Source: Megamerina dolium (lineage: Eukaryota; Arthropoda; Insecta; Diptera; Megamerinidae). Taken from it: 64,000 nt of DNA. Below are positions 26,771 to 40,667 of the stretch, piece after piece (the stretch's first letter is position 1; each line of letters starts with the position of its first letter). Under the pieces are notes generated by a model. That model saw nothing but the letters and a program-made list of their open reading frames with translations. It was not told the origin of the DNA and made no database searches. The position numbers were made by a program, and so were the translations under genes. The stretch lies in contig OY978526.1 of assembly GCA_963854835.1 (NCBI GenBank), positions 15,207,277-15,271,276 on the forward strand, given 5' to 3'.

Positions 26771-29068
26771 ATTGTAAGTTTATCACCATAGACGCCGAAA
26801 TTGCAATCACCGCGCCCATAGATTTGGATACGAAGTAAGTATGTTCAAGAAAAATGTTGGAGAGCAAAAATGAATGGTAGTTGCTGATATTTATGACCCA
26901 CGTGAGGACACGATGGGAGCGCTCCCAGTGACTTTTTTTCAAAATACACAAATTTGTAACAAAGTCTCCCTATGGGAAGGAGGTATGGAGTAAAAATATT
27001 CGAGGTAAATATTGATAATGATTAATTAATGGACGCCGGTCATATACGTTAACCCTTTAGAAGTGAATGCTGATCAGGTATGGAGTTAGTTGTTAATTTT
27101 CGCTTAAATTTGATTACTCTCACATAATTGCTCACAACCAGGCTATGCTTTTGTATCTTCATTTTCCTCATCTATAACTCGTTGTCTTTGCAAAAGATCA
27201 AACTTTAAAATGTATTTTTGTCATAATTTTGATGTTAGAGGAACTATTTGCAAATATTATGTGCCATTGAGCACTGCATTCGATACTCAGATGGCTTTTT
27301 GTGTCTTCAGAGATAACCGCAGATTGATAGATTACATGATGGGAAAATTGTTTAGGCTTGAAAATTTCAACTGGTAGCAAAGAGAGAGAAAGAGACATGA
27401 ATATCGAAACATTTTGCATCCAAACAAAGTCGATAGTCAATTGTAGTGAGTAACCAGATAAGAAGAAAAATATGAAGTAAGTGCCCATTTCAATCATGTA
27501 TGCCTAACCAAAAAATCCCCTCTCTTCCTTTTATACTCTTTGCAACAAATCCACGTTTATATAAATCATGAACTCAAGGGTTGGTTATTTTTATTTAGGT
27601 TACCTCTCAACTTAACAATAAAAAGTCAGGAATGTGATTTCTGTATACCAAGTACTTATCTATTTGATCATAAATTTCAAACTTTAAAATATTTCTTAGA
27701 CTTCTAAGCACTTTTCAATGACAAATCTTTCATTTCCCATTTTGTACTAAATTATTTGGTTGATTCTAATTAGTGCTTTGGGATTTGACAAATGTCAGTA
27801 TATAATTTTGAATACCATCAATCAAAAAAATGTGGCACAACCTTACAAATGTTGATGATTTTGGCTCCTCCAGAGATTTTGTTCCCGTAGCCATCTCTGA
27901 TTTAAATTACATGTCATTCGTGACACTTGTAAATGTGTCCAGATTCATATTGATGCATGCATGTATTGTTGAATAGAAACTCTGTAAAATCCAGTGAAAT
28001 GACCATTAACCGAACAGCAACCGTGTAACAAATAATATGGAGAGTAAAAAAAAAAACAAATCTTAATATCCTTCGGGCATTTTGGTATTTCCTTTTAAGT
28101 CTTACATCCCTATATATTCATTCATTCATTCATACCTACATCCCATAGAAAATCTAAATCCTTTCGTATGAAGCATAGCATAGAAATGGTTTCAGAGTAT
28201 GTCATGGCTCTGATAATTTTCACCCTAAATATTAGAGTCGCCATTGTTCACACACACACACACACACAAACATATATAATAGGGATAATTTCACACAAAG
28301 CCTTTTGGTTCGCACTGCAGGCTGTATGACATCATTTCAGAATTCTATTCTTTTCTTTGCATTTGATGTGGCAAAAGAAAAAGGACCAACAAAAAGTTCA
28401 AATGTAACAAAACCAAATGAAATAATTCTAAATAGAAATAGAATACAAATGGACCAAAGTACAAAAAGTACAAAGTAAAAAGAAAAAAAAAACAAATATT
28501 ATAACAGATAAAAAGAAAAAAAAACCAGAAATTATTAAAGAATTTCAAGTAAAATTTAGAATGAAATCTACAAAAAGAAAACGTAAATCAACAAAAAAAA
28601 AATGCAATCCAAAATTTGGCCAGGAAGACTAAATAAATATTTGCCAGGAAACCTGTGCCCCATTGCCAGATTTTATATTTTGGTTATAATTATGTTGTAT
28701 ATTTCTAGACTATATTCCTTATTTACGCATAAATTCACACTGCGGCACATGCACAGAGAACATGAGTAGTTGTATCGTATTACCATTTCAGTAGCTCTGT
28801 TACAAATTGAGTTAATTCAGTGCGCTTATTTTTGTTCAAATTGCTGCATCATTTCGTTTAACAAATTAAACAATAAACAACTGTATTATAAATGCACACA
28901 CACACATATATACGAAATGTTGTAATCAATTAAGTAGTTTTACTCTTTCGCTTTTCACTCATACCATCGTTGTTAGCCTCAATGAGTTAAAGAATATACC
29001 ATATGTGTGTGTGTGTGGTGTGTGTAATTTATGTTCTAGAATAGTGTACTGTAGTGTACAGTACTTAC
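26771..29068 (-). other. Intron downstream of Beat exon C (minus strand), nearest part
   Basis: Starts with the GTAAGT donor at 29068-29063 and continues to lower coordinates. No following exon was recognised here or further left. A (CA)n tract (minus strand; 29003-29025) lies about 40 bases inside the intron. A (CA)n tract also occurs near 28252-28267. The rest is AT-rich with no recognised feature. Confidence 0.6.
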
Positions 29069-29202
29069 CACCATATTGTTGATTGTAAATTTAAGCTCAG
29101 CACGCGGTCGTGATGGTGGTGTGCTGCAATTGGCACGCAATATGTCGCCTGGTTCATAGCGTGTATGTTCAGTAAAGAGTTGTGGACGCTTCTCGGGTAA
29201 TT
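29069..29202 (-). CDS. Beat-family protein, exon C (start of Ig domain 2)
   Basis: Internal coding exon of a Beaten path family gene. On the minus strand the acceptor is TTTTTACAG before 29202 and the donor is GTAAGT after 29069. The first two bases complete a Glu codon left open by exon B. The exon then encodes 44 residues: LPEKRPQLF, TRYEPGDILRANC and RAELKFTINNMV. This is the linker and first half of the second Ig domain, and the Cys in RANC should pair with one encoded downstream. NCS is a possible glycosylation site. The exon ends in phase 0. Beat proteins are cell-surface or secreted neuronal proteins that bind Sidestep-family partners during axon guidance and synaptic matching (family knowledge). 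I recognise the family but not the paralogue. The beat-II or beat-V groups seem likeliest from memory. Confidence 0.9.
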
Positions 29203-32200
29203 CTGTAAAAATGTAGAACAAAAACAATAATTGTATAAATTGAAATATTGATATGAATTGTATAATCCATAATGACATATATTTTTATAACATTTTTGGG
29301 CTAGAAATTTAGAGAATACAATATTTTTATTCGTATTCATAGACTATAAACTTATGAAATTCGTAAATATATTGACTTTTTTCTGCCAAAGTAACTTTTA
29401 TCTAGCTCTAATTTTTGTCACAATTGTTGGAAGTAAACAGCCAGTTATGTCACAGTCATTTAACAAACTGAAGTTAGTAACATTAAATTCTTAAATAAAT
29501 CACTGACGTCAGCCATGACCATGACCATGATATTTGTTGAATTTTGCTACAGAACCCTTTCAGCAGCTTTTTTATGAAACATTTTTATTGTAAAAAGGAC
29601 AATTTTAACTTCTTATGAACACATGCCTAATCTATGATACTGTTGGATAAGTCAGCCAGTGGTTGAAATGAAAACGATGTGCGTACGATTAGATGGCGTT
29701 TATTAGAATGCTAAAGTATAATGATATAATATAAGAATACTGCTAGAGGTAAACTAATTTACAGTAATAGGAATAGTTGTAGTACATATGTTAAAGAATG
29801 CTGAATCAGAGTTGCCAACTAACAGATACTTCAGTTGAAACCATTATTAAATTATACAGATTTCCTCCAGAGAGTTTAATATCACCCCCAATCATTTTTC
29901 TCCGTACTATTTTTTCGCGCATCATTACTATTTTTACTATCTTTGTTCAAATAGAAAATGAAATCGTTCCCGTCGGCCACACACCTATAGAGTATAATAG
30001 ATGTTCGTAAAATTTATGACTAGTCTTCATTCATTTTGGTTGCTAATTATTTTTCTTGAAGACACTCACTTCCTACTTTGACTCCTTAGGAAGACTTCGT
30101 AAAAAATTGAATATAGATGAACCTCAATATCGAAAAATAGTACTATAATTGCTGAGAAATCGACCAAGTTACCACGGCTAATTCATCCACTTGAGCATTC
30201 TCCTGAAATATACTTATCCCCTACCCTCCATCGCTTAAGAAATGATACCTCACCTAGCAAAATAGGTTAAATAATAAACATGCATTCAATGACTTTGCTA
30301 TTTAAATATCATATGCTATAATATCCCCAATACTATGATATCCCCAATCCACTGCTGAAGCATAAATTTAATATCAACAGTTTTTTCTTTCGAATGGTAT
30401 CCATTTCTCGTCAGGCAATTAGCAATTCTTCCGACAGTAAAAATTTGTCATGAAAAAGCTTCTAAAAGAGCGTTGTGACAAAGCTCAGAAAAAGTGATGT
30501 CACAAGGGTTCTGCCATTCGGAAGTGGCTATTATAAGTAGGGACCATCGAATACATTCCAAAATTGAGGGCACACAACAGTACTGGAAGAGAAGCTCAGC
30601 CAAGTGTTCTGTCCAGGCCTGTAAGTGCTACTTTAAATTTTTTTTTTTAATTTTTTTTTTATTTGGTTTTTTTTTACAGCTTTATAGAGTTGATGTTAAA
30701 CAAGTTTAAATCAACACTAGTTATCAATAGTCACACGAAATAATATCGAAATAATATCGACATTATTGCTTATAAATTATAAATTGGTGTCCATAGAAAT
30801 ATCGACACAATTGTACACTTTTATCAATAAATGCCTAAATGGAATTATTTTAGTATGATGTCCTGACAGTTGAATCTCCAATGTTGAAATCCAATCTACT
30901 TGAAGATTAGGGAGAGAAAAGGAATGAAAATGGCAAAATTGATTGCTTATACTCTCCGCTATCCAGAATATTCCCTTTACAAAATGGTACTGGAATAGAA
31001 CTTGCAAAGCAAACAAAGGCAGAGATGACCCAAAGGAGCCTTGCACAAACGTATTTACACGGAATTCTTAGCAATTGATAATCGAAACAAAATTGATTCA
31101 AATTTTCGATATTATTCCACAATTTCTTACAATAATATGGAATAGAAATTTTCCAGAAACTACAATTAACATAAATTTCGATAAAAATATTAAAATAAAC
31201 GATTACGATATAAACAATTCAAAATTAGGCGATACACATTATTGCAGCACAGCCTTAAAAACGGCCTAACGAAACAAATCAATTTCAGATGTATTTTTAG
31301 AGGAAATTATGTATATCCTTCACAATCGATAATGCACAAAGTAGTGAGTAGTTATACTCGTTTTAATAATCAAACAACAATATCTTATAAAATTATATCC
31401 CTTCGACATGACTAGTTAATATTTAACAAACATTTCCTCAAAAAATTATCTAAACTCACACTTTATTGTTTTCGACAATAGATACACATATCTATATACC
31501 TACATATACTATGAAACTTTTTGACTAATATTGGCTTGCATTTGTCTCCCCATATATATGTATGTATCTATGTATGTAGCTATTTATAAAATATATTTCT
31601 TTATTATTTCTTTTATGTATAATCTAAATAATTTATTTATATGTAACTACATATGTATAATATATGTTGAACAAAATGTTTTAGCATCATCTTAATATTC
31701 TCCAACTTCCTTTTACTACTACTACAACATACATATGTACTTACCTATACATGTACAAACACTTTAAGTTGCAGGCAACCACAAAAATATTCAAAGTTCA
31801 AGTTGGTAAAAGGTTCTATTTTATTTGGTTGACTGGTCGTCTTGGTCGTCGGTCTATCACAAAACTTTAACACACACAAACACACACACACACAGCTGCA
31901 TGCAAAGATACTCAATGTTTGGTCTTAATTTAATAAAACTTTTACCTTCTTCTTTCTACCCATATTTTCATCTATTTTATGTGTGCCCATAATTTGGTTT
32001 CTTCATTTAGGATTTATACATGTCGTTGTCGATGCTGCTATCGTCTCATCGTCACCGTCACCTCATAATTTCTTTGCTAGCCACTCAAAGCTAAAGACCT
32101 ATGTACTACATCTGTTCTATAGACATATGAATATATTCTTGCATATGTCCTTTTATGGATGGCATCTTGCAACACATACATATGAATTCAATTTAGCATC

Positions 32201-34214
32201 CATATGAATACTATGTAGTAGATAGTAGTGAATAAGTTGTGTATGTATATGTAGATCATAAAAATATCACACAAATACACATACAAATATGTTTTAGCTT
32301 CTTTTCTGTTTCCAAATTTTATGAGTTTTCTTCCATTCACTTTGCCGCCTTTGCCTCCTCACAAACAAAAATACAATTTACTTCAACAAAATATATATGG
32401 GTGTGGGTAGGTAGGTATGCAGTAACAACTGCTTCATCATCATCGTCATTTTCATCTTCGTGGCTGCATAAAGTTTGCCCTTAACTTATAACTTTTCTAT
32501 GATCCTACGACTCTCTCTATACTTTAGCTATGCGTGCATGTGTGTGTGTGTGTGTGTATTTATATGTAAGCTTGCTGTGATATTTTTATAAGGCAGCTCA
32601 ACTTTTTAATTAAGTCACCAATAGCACCAAAGCACCATCAACAACAACAACAACAACAACAAAGTAACTAATGAAGAATATAATTTCCATGACAAAGGCA
32701 AAATGGCCATATTTGTCTTTTGGTAAGTGTGGGATGCATTCTTGGTGTATAGGTAGTGTATATGAAATTATTTTATATACACACACACACACACACATAT
32801 ACATTCGTATAGATATTGCAAAAGTTTCATTACTGGTGCTGGTGTTGCCATTAGCATGTTTAGTCTATGCATCTTTCCGTCCATACGTTCATGCTAAATG
32901 TCTATCTCTTGAAACTTCAATACAAGTGAGCATTTAAGATTTTACAACTTGCATTCATTTTTGTGCTAATATGTATGTGTGTGTGCATGTGTATGTGTTA
33001 AATTATTATTTTACGATACGCTTATGTAAATTAAAATCAAATTCTCTATGCTAAGAGCGTGGGTGTGGCATAATCGGCAGTGGCACTGAAAGTAGTGTTG
33101 AACTGAATTGCTTTGACCTTTTTTTTCTGCTTCTTCCTCGTCTTCTTCTTGTTCTTGCTTGCTTTGCTTGACGCCACGCTCTAAAAATCATCAAATATGT
33201 TTTTCCTTCTGTGTGTGTGTGTGTGTATGTATGTGAGTGCGTTAAAATATTTTTTTCTCCATTTTCTTTAATGAGGGTCACTGCTGACCTTTCAAGTTTA
33301 ATTTTGTTAAAGTTTCTTGTGGTTGTCTCTCCTATTTTTTTTTTCAATATTTTTCTATAATTTCTTTTCCCTTTTTCCTATTTACTTGATCATCATCTGG
33401 GTTCGTATCGTACATACAGTACATAGTCGACTTTCATACATATTCATTTTGAGTTGTTTTTTCTCTTAAGAGTCTAATGGCAGTAGGTGATTAAAAATGA
33501 AGCATAAGCACAGGCGACAAGAAACTAATTTAAAATTTTCACTATAAAGTATTACTTAAATGTGTAATGCCATCACACAAGAGCGTTGGTTGGGTGGTCA
33601 TTGACTATGCGATTTAAAATATTAAAGTGGAATTCATGAGTAAAGTGAATTGAAATTGATTCTGTTTTTTTTTTGCTTTATACATACACAATCGAATATC
33701 TCTTATCACATCTCTAGCGTCCATATATAGTTATTATAGGATTTTATTGAAAAATCCTCTATCTCTCAGTGAAATGATTTTTTTTTATCGCAACACATCA
33801 ACAAAGTGAGAGCCAAAACTATGATTTTAAATTAAATAATTTTTTTGAGTATACTGAAATATAAATAAAAACCCAATTTCATTGTGTCATTGTGACAGAA
33901 AGTTATAAATATAAATATTTTATATAAATGTATATGCTCATTTTTTATTTCTTTGTAATAAATTTGAAATTTAAAATAGATACGAATCAGTAAAATAAAA
34001 AAAAATATGACGTTCTTTGACGATCAAATTGAATATTTATTGAACACTTTTTATTGAGAAACATTTCATAATATATGCACTTTTTTCAATAACAAAATTA
34101 TATATTAAATCTCTTTTTAAATGTATTATAAAGTAGAATGTTTTAACTTGAATATACGTATTATTTATTTAATTTTATCAAATTCTTTCAATATAATCAA
34201 TGTGTGGAATGAAG
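29203..34214 (-). other. Beat intron B-C, right after exon C acceptor
   Basis: AT-rich intron. A possible decayed LINE 3' end lies near 30480-30690 (CCATTCGGAAGTGGC...GTAGGGACCATCGAA, followed by T-rich sequence), unconfirmed. (CAA)n occurs at 32638-32662, with TG/AC runs near 32542, 32779 and 33211. No other gene seen. Confidence 0.6.
32638..32662. repeat. (CAA)n microsatellite
   Basis: About eight CAA units. Confidence 0.9.
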
Positions 34215-34760
34215 GAATAATTACATTACCGAATATACTTTTGTATGACAAGTAGGTGTAAACTCCACACAATATCTACTATTTTGAGTATCATTAATAC
34301 ATTATCAAATAGAATCGTGTATACCAAGATTTATCCCTATAGCTTTAGAATTATATGCGCAAAGTGTGACGTACATTGGAAGACATACTTTTGTATGGGA
34401 GCTAAGTGTAATTTTCAACCAATTCCATCGATGTTTAATTTACTGTATTAAATAGCTAATATAATTGTATCAACCAAGTTTCATCTCTACAGCGAGCAAA
34501 ATAGTATAAAATAATATATACGAAAGCACACTTTTGTATGGGAGGTATTAGTGGTTTTTATCCGATAAGTATATTTATGAACTAATTAATTCAGTGGTAA
34601 AAATATTATTATATACAAATTTTCAACAAAATTGCTTAATAATCATGGTATTTATCATGTAAAATGTTGATCATTTTTGGTATTCTCCTAATCTTTCAGG
34701 CTCAGGAAGACAGTATGAGTTAAATTTATATGACCAACATATCTGTGAATGTTCATTCCA
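34215..34760 (+). repeat. Group B modular repeat array B2 (three modules)
   Basis: Cores of the ACTTTTGTATGGGAGxTA type start near 34232, 34384 and 34531, a period of about 150 bp. The inter-core segments match array B1. Non-coding. Confidence 0.75.
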
Positions 34761-37700
34761 TATCGAAAGTAGAAAATCTTAATACAACAGAGTATTGGTT
34801 TTTACAGATATGTCCTAAAAACCTCTAACTACTCCATAGTTCCGTAGTGCGACATTACCCAAAAATTGCTTTGAAAACCTTTAATTTCTAATTAGTATGA
34901 GTTCTGAGAAATTTATGAACTTCATATTGCATCTCTTTTATATTTCGATTATTATTTTTTCATAGTTTCTACATATATTCTACATGATTTGCTATTCAAT
35001 ATTTCTTTTCATTTTCGTTTTCTTCTATCTGGTTGGTTGATATTCAATGAAATCATAAGCATTGACATGAATTAACATAAATTGTATATTTACATATCGT
35101 AGGAATACTAATACCAACTAACTTGGTCACATTATCGCATATTCATGCATACAGCCACCTATCACCTATCAAATCTCTTTTAACACATTGCCATAACAAT
35201 GCATTATTATTATCATTATTAACGCTGCTCATTGCTGATGAGAATGTTTTTGTTATGCCATTTGTTGTTGACATTGTTGTTGTTAGTATTAAGTATTTTT
35301 GTTGTAACTCAGATATTCTATTGTAATTGAGATTATGTCATTTTGGGCTCATTAACACACAATTAAATCACTTTCCTTATACACACTCGTTTACACGTTT
35401 CGTTGGTTAAGTATGTGTGAGTAAAGCAAAAATCTCTTCATTATACATTCTAAGTATTGCTATTTGTTTACATTGCATGTTGATATTATTGTTCTTAAGT
35501 GTGAATTGAGTATTTAAATTCTCAAAGCTATCATAACTGTATATAATTAGGTGGCAGTGTGTAGGAATAACAAATTACGATTTTATAAATATTGAAAGTG
35601 ACTATGAGATAGATGGTTCTTGAAATACAAAATAATTGTTGTCTTGGCAACTAAATAAGTGCCGATTTCACACATGAAAGTTTCTGATTATGCACATATT
35701 TTTGCTACCTTTTGTCAATATTATGATGTTTTCTTACTGACATTGATTGGCTGTCACAGTTCCCTTGACAAAGAAGCAAATAGAAGCACATAGTTTTGCT
35801 TCGTAGTGCTAATTTGGGTCTAATTTGTGTACGAAAGCATTGGTAATTACTTTGACAATTTTAAAATTACCAACCTATACAACTCTATAAAATTGATCTA
35901 AATTGAATTAATAAAGATTTATCATTTATTTGTTAATATACCATACCCTGTAATAGAAAGCCACAAAGAAAATTGATTATTTGAAAAATTTTAATTAAAA
36001 AATTAACATTAAATATAAAAATATAAATCATAAAAATATATATAATTCTATTTTTAATGTCAAATAATTCTAATTGACAACTACAAATGCAACAAATATA
36101 TTGTATGTTGCTAATTATATAAAATTAATCTCCCCTAGCATGATTTTCTATTACTCTCAATTTGCTCCATCAAATAAATATCTTATATGAAATATGCAAG
36201 AAGATCTATGTATTATATATAGTGAGTAAATATTTGAATACAGTCTTTCAATAGAGTGATCCTTGACTGGTGACTTTCGTTTTCACTTAAATGCACACAT
36301 CTATTTTTTTCCTTCCTACAACACATCAATGCACCATTGTCAATAATGCATGCAAACAAATTATATAAAAGACATGTCCTTATCATTTTAATAACTACAA
36401 AAATTATTGATTATTTTTCATATAGCTAAGAACCATTCTATTGTGCATATACCATACGTATACTATATACTATAGTAATGGTTAAATTGTATTTCCACAT
36501 CATTTGCTGTTCTGCACCTATCTCTACATATGTTGATATATATGTTATATATGGGAGTATGTATGTTCATATATAAAATCATTCATACAATCACATCCTT
36601 TGCCAGAGCTCCATTCACTTGGCCCCAATTCACATAACGCTTATTTACACATTCATTGCAAGCTTTGAAGGCATTTTCATTAAAAACAAATGAAATGCTC
36701 ACAACAAAAAATAAGAGTATTTGCATATAAACAATGCACTTATATCACTTTCTATACATACATATATACATAAAAGCACACACTCACGCACATAATCACA
36801 CGCACACATTTCAAATAAAAATACAAGCACTCGTTTGAAGAACTTACCAGGGAATACTTATGGTAATAACACATGCACATGTATATAGCTATATATCTAT
36901 AAGGTTCATACATATATACATATGTATGTACCTTATATAGTTATACTTATACAAGTGCTCGTTATACATGTGTTCTCACAGAGTATACTGGTGGTAAATA
37001 TGTACATGCATACCTAACCATGAAAAGTACTTGAATATATGGCATTGTTATATGGGTGTCTACAAGGAATTTGTATTTAGTGTCAATGGAAATGACGCTT
37101 GAGACTGAAAGCTTAACTAGCAAATACAAAAATGCACACACACACATACATATGACAGAATGCATACCTACTTAAATAAAGCATATTGTTTATACAAATT
37201 GTCATTGTATTGAAGATTGTGAAGCTGTGATGGCAATAATGGTAAGCATGATGCTATTATTTTGTCGATATTATGTAAAGATTTTTTTGTACATTGTATG
37301 TACGTATTTTGTAGGTATTTATATGTATGTTGTATTTACTTGATAACTCCTGCTCGTATCGAAAGGAATGCAAAAATTCAAATATGCTTATATACAAGCA
37401 TGTCAGTGTGTTATAATCAAATTTACTTTTGTTATGATTGGCTTCATTATTTTTGTGGTTTTTGTGGTTTTTGTGGTTGATTCACAATTTTCAATTCTGA
37501 TTTGTTAATATTGTTGAAATTATTACCTGAGTGTAGTTATATATAAATAGTTATATATACATATTGTATATTGTACGATATATAGTACAACCATAGTACA
37601 CTCCACTAAAGTCAATACATTCACATATGGTCCTTACAAACAGTTATCTTCTTGACTTAATATATTTCATTATGATCTTATTCTTCATTTGGGGCAACTT

Positions 37701-37849
37701 GTATATTTAGAAAAATAATTTGAACCCATTGAACAATAAAACTATAATTTTGAGCATATTTTTACGATTTTCTACTTGTAAATATAAATGTAGCAATCTA
37801 AAAATCGATATATAATAATATTTTTAACAACGTATGAATGACTATGAAA
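34761..37849 (-). other. Beat intron, AT-rich, no gene recognised
   Basis: Only short CATA/TATG repeats and AT-rich sequence. A short imperfect palindrome of about 34 bp lies at 36901-36934. Confidence 0.55.
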
Positions 37850-39300
37850 TTAGGTAGGCATTATTTACAATCATGCCTACCTACCATATAAAATTACGAT
37901 TTCGGCACGATAATATACAGATATCAAGCTATAACTCAGAGTATAAAATAATTTCTATTAACGAATTAACAAAGAAAAAAAAAATGGATGTAATCGAAGT
38001 AACATTCACACCTAGCTTCCATACAAAATTATTATTTTCAATGTATATTTTCCGATTTTTTGCTCGTAAGTATGAAGCCAATGAGCTGAAACTCGGTACA
38101 ACAAATTAATTCTACTAATGAATCTTAAGGTTTAACAATGGACGTAAGGGAATAAAAAATACGACTAACTCCCATACAAAAGTACCCTTTTGAACGTATA
38201 TTTTGAGGCTCATTGCACTTAAATATCAATACATAGAGCTGAAACTCAGTAATCACGATTATTTCTATTAGAAAATTACCAAAAACAGAAAATTCACGTA
38301 ATCGAATTAACACAGCACCCACTCCCCATACAAAATAATAATTTCGAATGTATGATTTCTGACTTTTTGCACGTAAATATGAAGTTATTTAACTGAAACT
38401 TAGTGATTACGATTATTTTTTATAAAAAATTAACGGAGATAAATAATAAATGTAATTCAATACAAAAAGTAATTAATTGAGCGTAATTTTTCAAGTTTAA
38501 TAGTCGTAATTATGAATATGTCGAGCTGAAACTCGGTTGATACGATTAGTTGTACCAATAATTATAGAAGCTCAAAAATGGGCATACTCAAATAAATATC
38601 ACGCCTACTTCCCAAGGACCTTTCCGAATAGAAGCACATCTTCAGACTTTCTTCACGTCAGTACGAAGCTACCGAACTCAAACTCAGTAAATAAAATTAT
38701 TTCTACCAATAAATTGATGAGTAATCTAACAAACAACACTCCTACCTTCTACACAAAACTACCTTATTGAATTGGTGTTTTCAGACATTTTGCATGTAAG
38801 TATAAGATCTAGTAAAAAGAAATCCATTATTTTTGAATTAAATTGAAGCATAGATAGAACGATCCGATATAAGTCAAATATGCATCGTTTTGTTCGATAA
38901 GTTGTTGCCATTTTGAAGGTAATTTCATAATGTCACCCTCATAGAAACCCTCGTCCCTATTGGGAATAAACTGGGACAGTCGATTTTCACAAGCTTCTCC
39001 TGAGGCGAATTGAGGCGATCGCACTATTGGAAAAATGATGGATTTCTTTTTACTACACCTGATATGAAGCTATCGTACTGAAAATCGATAAATATGATTA
39101 GTTCTGTCGGGCGTAATTATATGAGAATCAGACCTACTTTTCATACCGCAGTATCTTTCTTTTGAAGCTACCGAATTGAATTACGGATAATATAATAATT
39201 TCTACCAATAAACAAATGATCTTCAGAATGGCTGTGATCGAATATAAACTACGCCTACTTTTCATATATATTTATATTTACAGTATATTTAGAATTATCA
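37850..39300 (-). repeat. Group B array B3 (about nine modules), split by a mariner relic
   Basis: Minus-strand modules with cores (reverse of TTTTGTATGGGAGGTAGGCGTG) near 37875, 38008, 38161, 38316, 38460, 38601, 38739, 39131 and 39251. Spacing is about 120-155 bp. The one larger gap of 392 bp contains the 258-bp mariner at 38805-39062. Removing it gives 134 bp, so the mariner inserted into a pre-existing array. Confidence 0.8.
38805..39062 (-). mobile_element. Internally deleted mariner, C-terminal remnant (copy 2)
   Basis: A 258-bp element with TA at both junctions (38803-38804 and 39063-39064). Its terminal inverted repeats share TAGTAAAAAGAAATCCAT, followed by TATTTTT at one end and CATTTTT at the other. 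The minus-strand frame (38827-39024) ends with ENRLSQF, NRDEGFY and KLPSKWQQLIEQN, the typical C-terminus of irritans-type mariner transposases. The catalytic part is missing. Copy 1 at 1045-1370 kept the opposite end of the same kind of transposase. It lies inside array B3. Confidence 0.85.
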
Positions 39301-39791
39301 CACCACTCTGTCTGTCTCTTTATATTTTTGTCAGTCATACGAAAGGATAGGAAATCTATGCTTCAGCGTTAATGATTTTAATTTTTATAACATTCTTATT
39401 TTTAAACTAATTTTTTAAGTATTACATTTCAAAGAAATAATGACTGCTTCCACTAGCATATTTATAAAGTACGGAAATATCATATAGTTCAAAGTATTCT
39501 TTGCATATCAAAATCAAAAGGTAAGCACTTGAAATTCTCACATCTCATACACATCTCAATGATTAACATTCATACGTATAAATATATATTCACATAAACG
39601 AATAAAGAAATTAATTATAAGGCAAATCCTATTGCAAATAAAACAACCATAATAACAATGGCAAAAGTATGAACATATATGCTCATAAGCAACACCATAA
39701 TTACTGTCTTCTGTAACAAAATAATGAAAAGGTTCTAAAGGGCTCTAATAAGACTATTTATGTACTCGTATATGTGCTCTGACATCCACAT

Positions 39792-39799
<8 letters not shown>

Positions 39800-39824
<25 letters not shown>
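39800..39824. repeat. (AT)n microsatellite
   Basis: Perfect TA run next to CA repeats. Confidence 0.9.
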
Positions 39825-39830
<6 letters not shown>

Positions 39831-40138
39831 CGCACAAATGCCAGACATAAGCAGCAATAACAGCCTGTAAGAGAAAATTAAGTGCCGGGTTAAAAGAAGA
39901 TGTCACAAATAAATCCGTTCAAATAAATTTCACATAACTAACGCACCAGTTTACACACACACACACACGCATGTATGCATACTTAGTTATATGTATGTAC
40001 AGTACGAGTATATATTGTATAGTCGTAAAGAGCGTTGCTGGAATGTTGGTTGTCAAGTAGCATTTCACCATATTTAATGTCAAACGGAAATAAAGATTAA
40101 CTGAACTGAACTGAAATACAGTCTATCTCTGCATGCAA

Positions 40139-40162
40139 GTGTGTGTGTGTGTGTGTGTGTGT
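40139..40162. repeat. (GT)n microsatellite
   Basis: About twelve GT units. Confidence 0.9.
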
Positions 40163-40493
40163 TGCTTTAAATGAACCATGAATGTGAATGAGTGTGAATC
40201 CAGAGAGACACCGACTTACCTACGTACTACAAATACACATACATACGCATATTCTATATTTGCGACCCAGTAACCTAAACACATGTACATACATATACAC
40301 ATACTACTATATAGGGATACATGTATGTATGGATTGTATGTATAAATTGTAGCAGCAATGCTTACTATACGGACGCCTCACCAAAAAAAAAAAAAAGAAA
40401 TGTATATATTCGCTTTGCAATTTGTATTATTTTTCTCATTGTTATTATTGTGTTGTGATTTTATTTTTATACACTTGAACATTTGAGTTGGCA

Positions 40494-40667
40494 TCATTTA
40501 CCACTTGCTGCTTGATTTAACCCGCAATTGTTGTCGGCGCTGCGTTGGCTGCGGTTGCTGCGATTGCTGTTGACGTCACTTGAATTGTTGCTTGGATGAT
40601 TATTGTCGTCGTCGCCGTCGCTTTTTTTTATTGTAGTTATTCTTGTTGTTGTTGTTGTTGTTGACAT
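40494..40667 (-). other. Small open frame, 57 codons, Ser/Asn/Asp/Arg-rich (unproven)
   Basis: Minus-strand frame from an ATG at 40667 to a TGA at 40494. It starts with a Thr run from (CAA)7, then is rich in Ser, Asn, Asp and Arg (for example SDGDDDNN, SNRSNRSQRS) and contains one Cys. It is clearly richer in GC than its surroundings. It sits in the intron between Beat exons B and C, on the gene's strand, but no strong acceptor or donor flanks it and its phases do not obviously fit. Triplet-repeat noise gives similar frames, so I do not call it a gene. Confidence 0.15.

Noticed and set aside
30480..30690. Decayed LINE or SINE 3' end (CCATTCGGAAGTGGC...)
   Set aside because: Resembles a 3' end pattern I remember from flies, but the match is from memory and too weak to list as an element.
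33051..33347. 98-residue minus-strand frame rich in Lys/Arg
   Set aside because: Arises from pyrimidine-rich and GT-repeat sequence. No supporting signals.
36901..36934. Imperfect hairpin as a possible microRNA precursor
   Set aside because: Too short and made of CATA/TATG repeats, which form palindromes throughout this window.
29504..40579. Two perfect TGACGTCA palindromes (near 29504 and 40572) as CREB/AP-1 sites
   Set aside because: About one or fewer is expected by chance in 64 kb. Two isolated sites without clustering are not enough to call regulatory elements.
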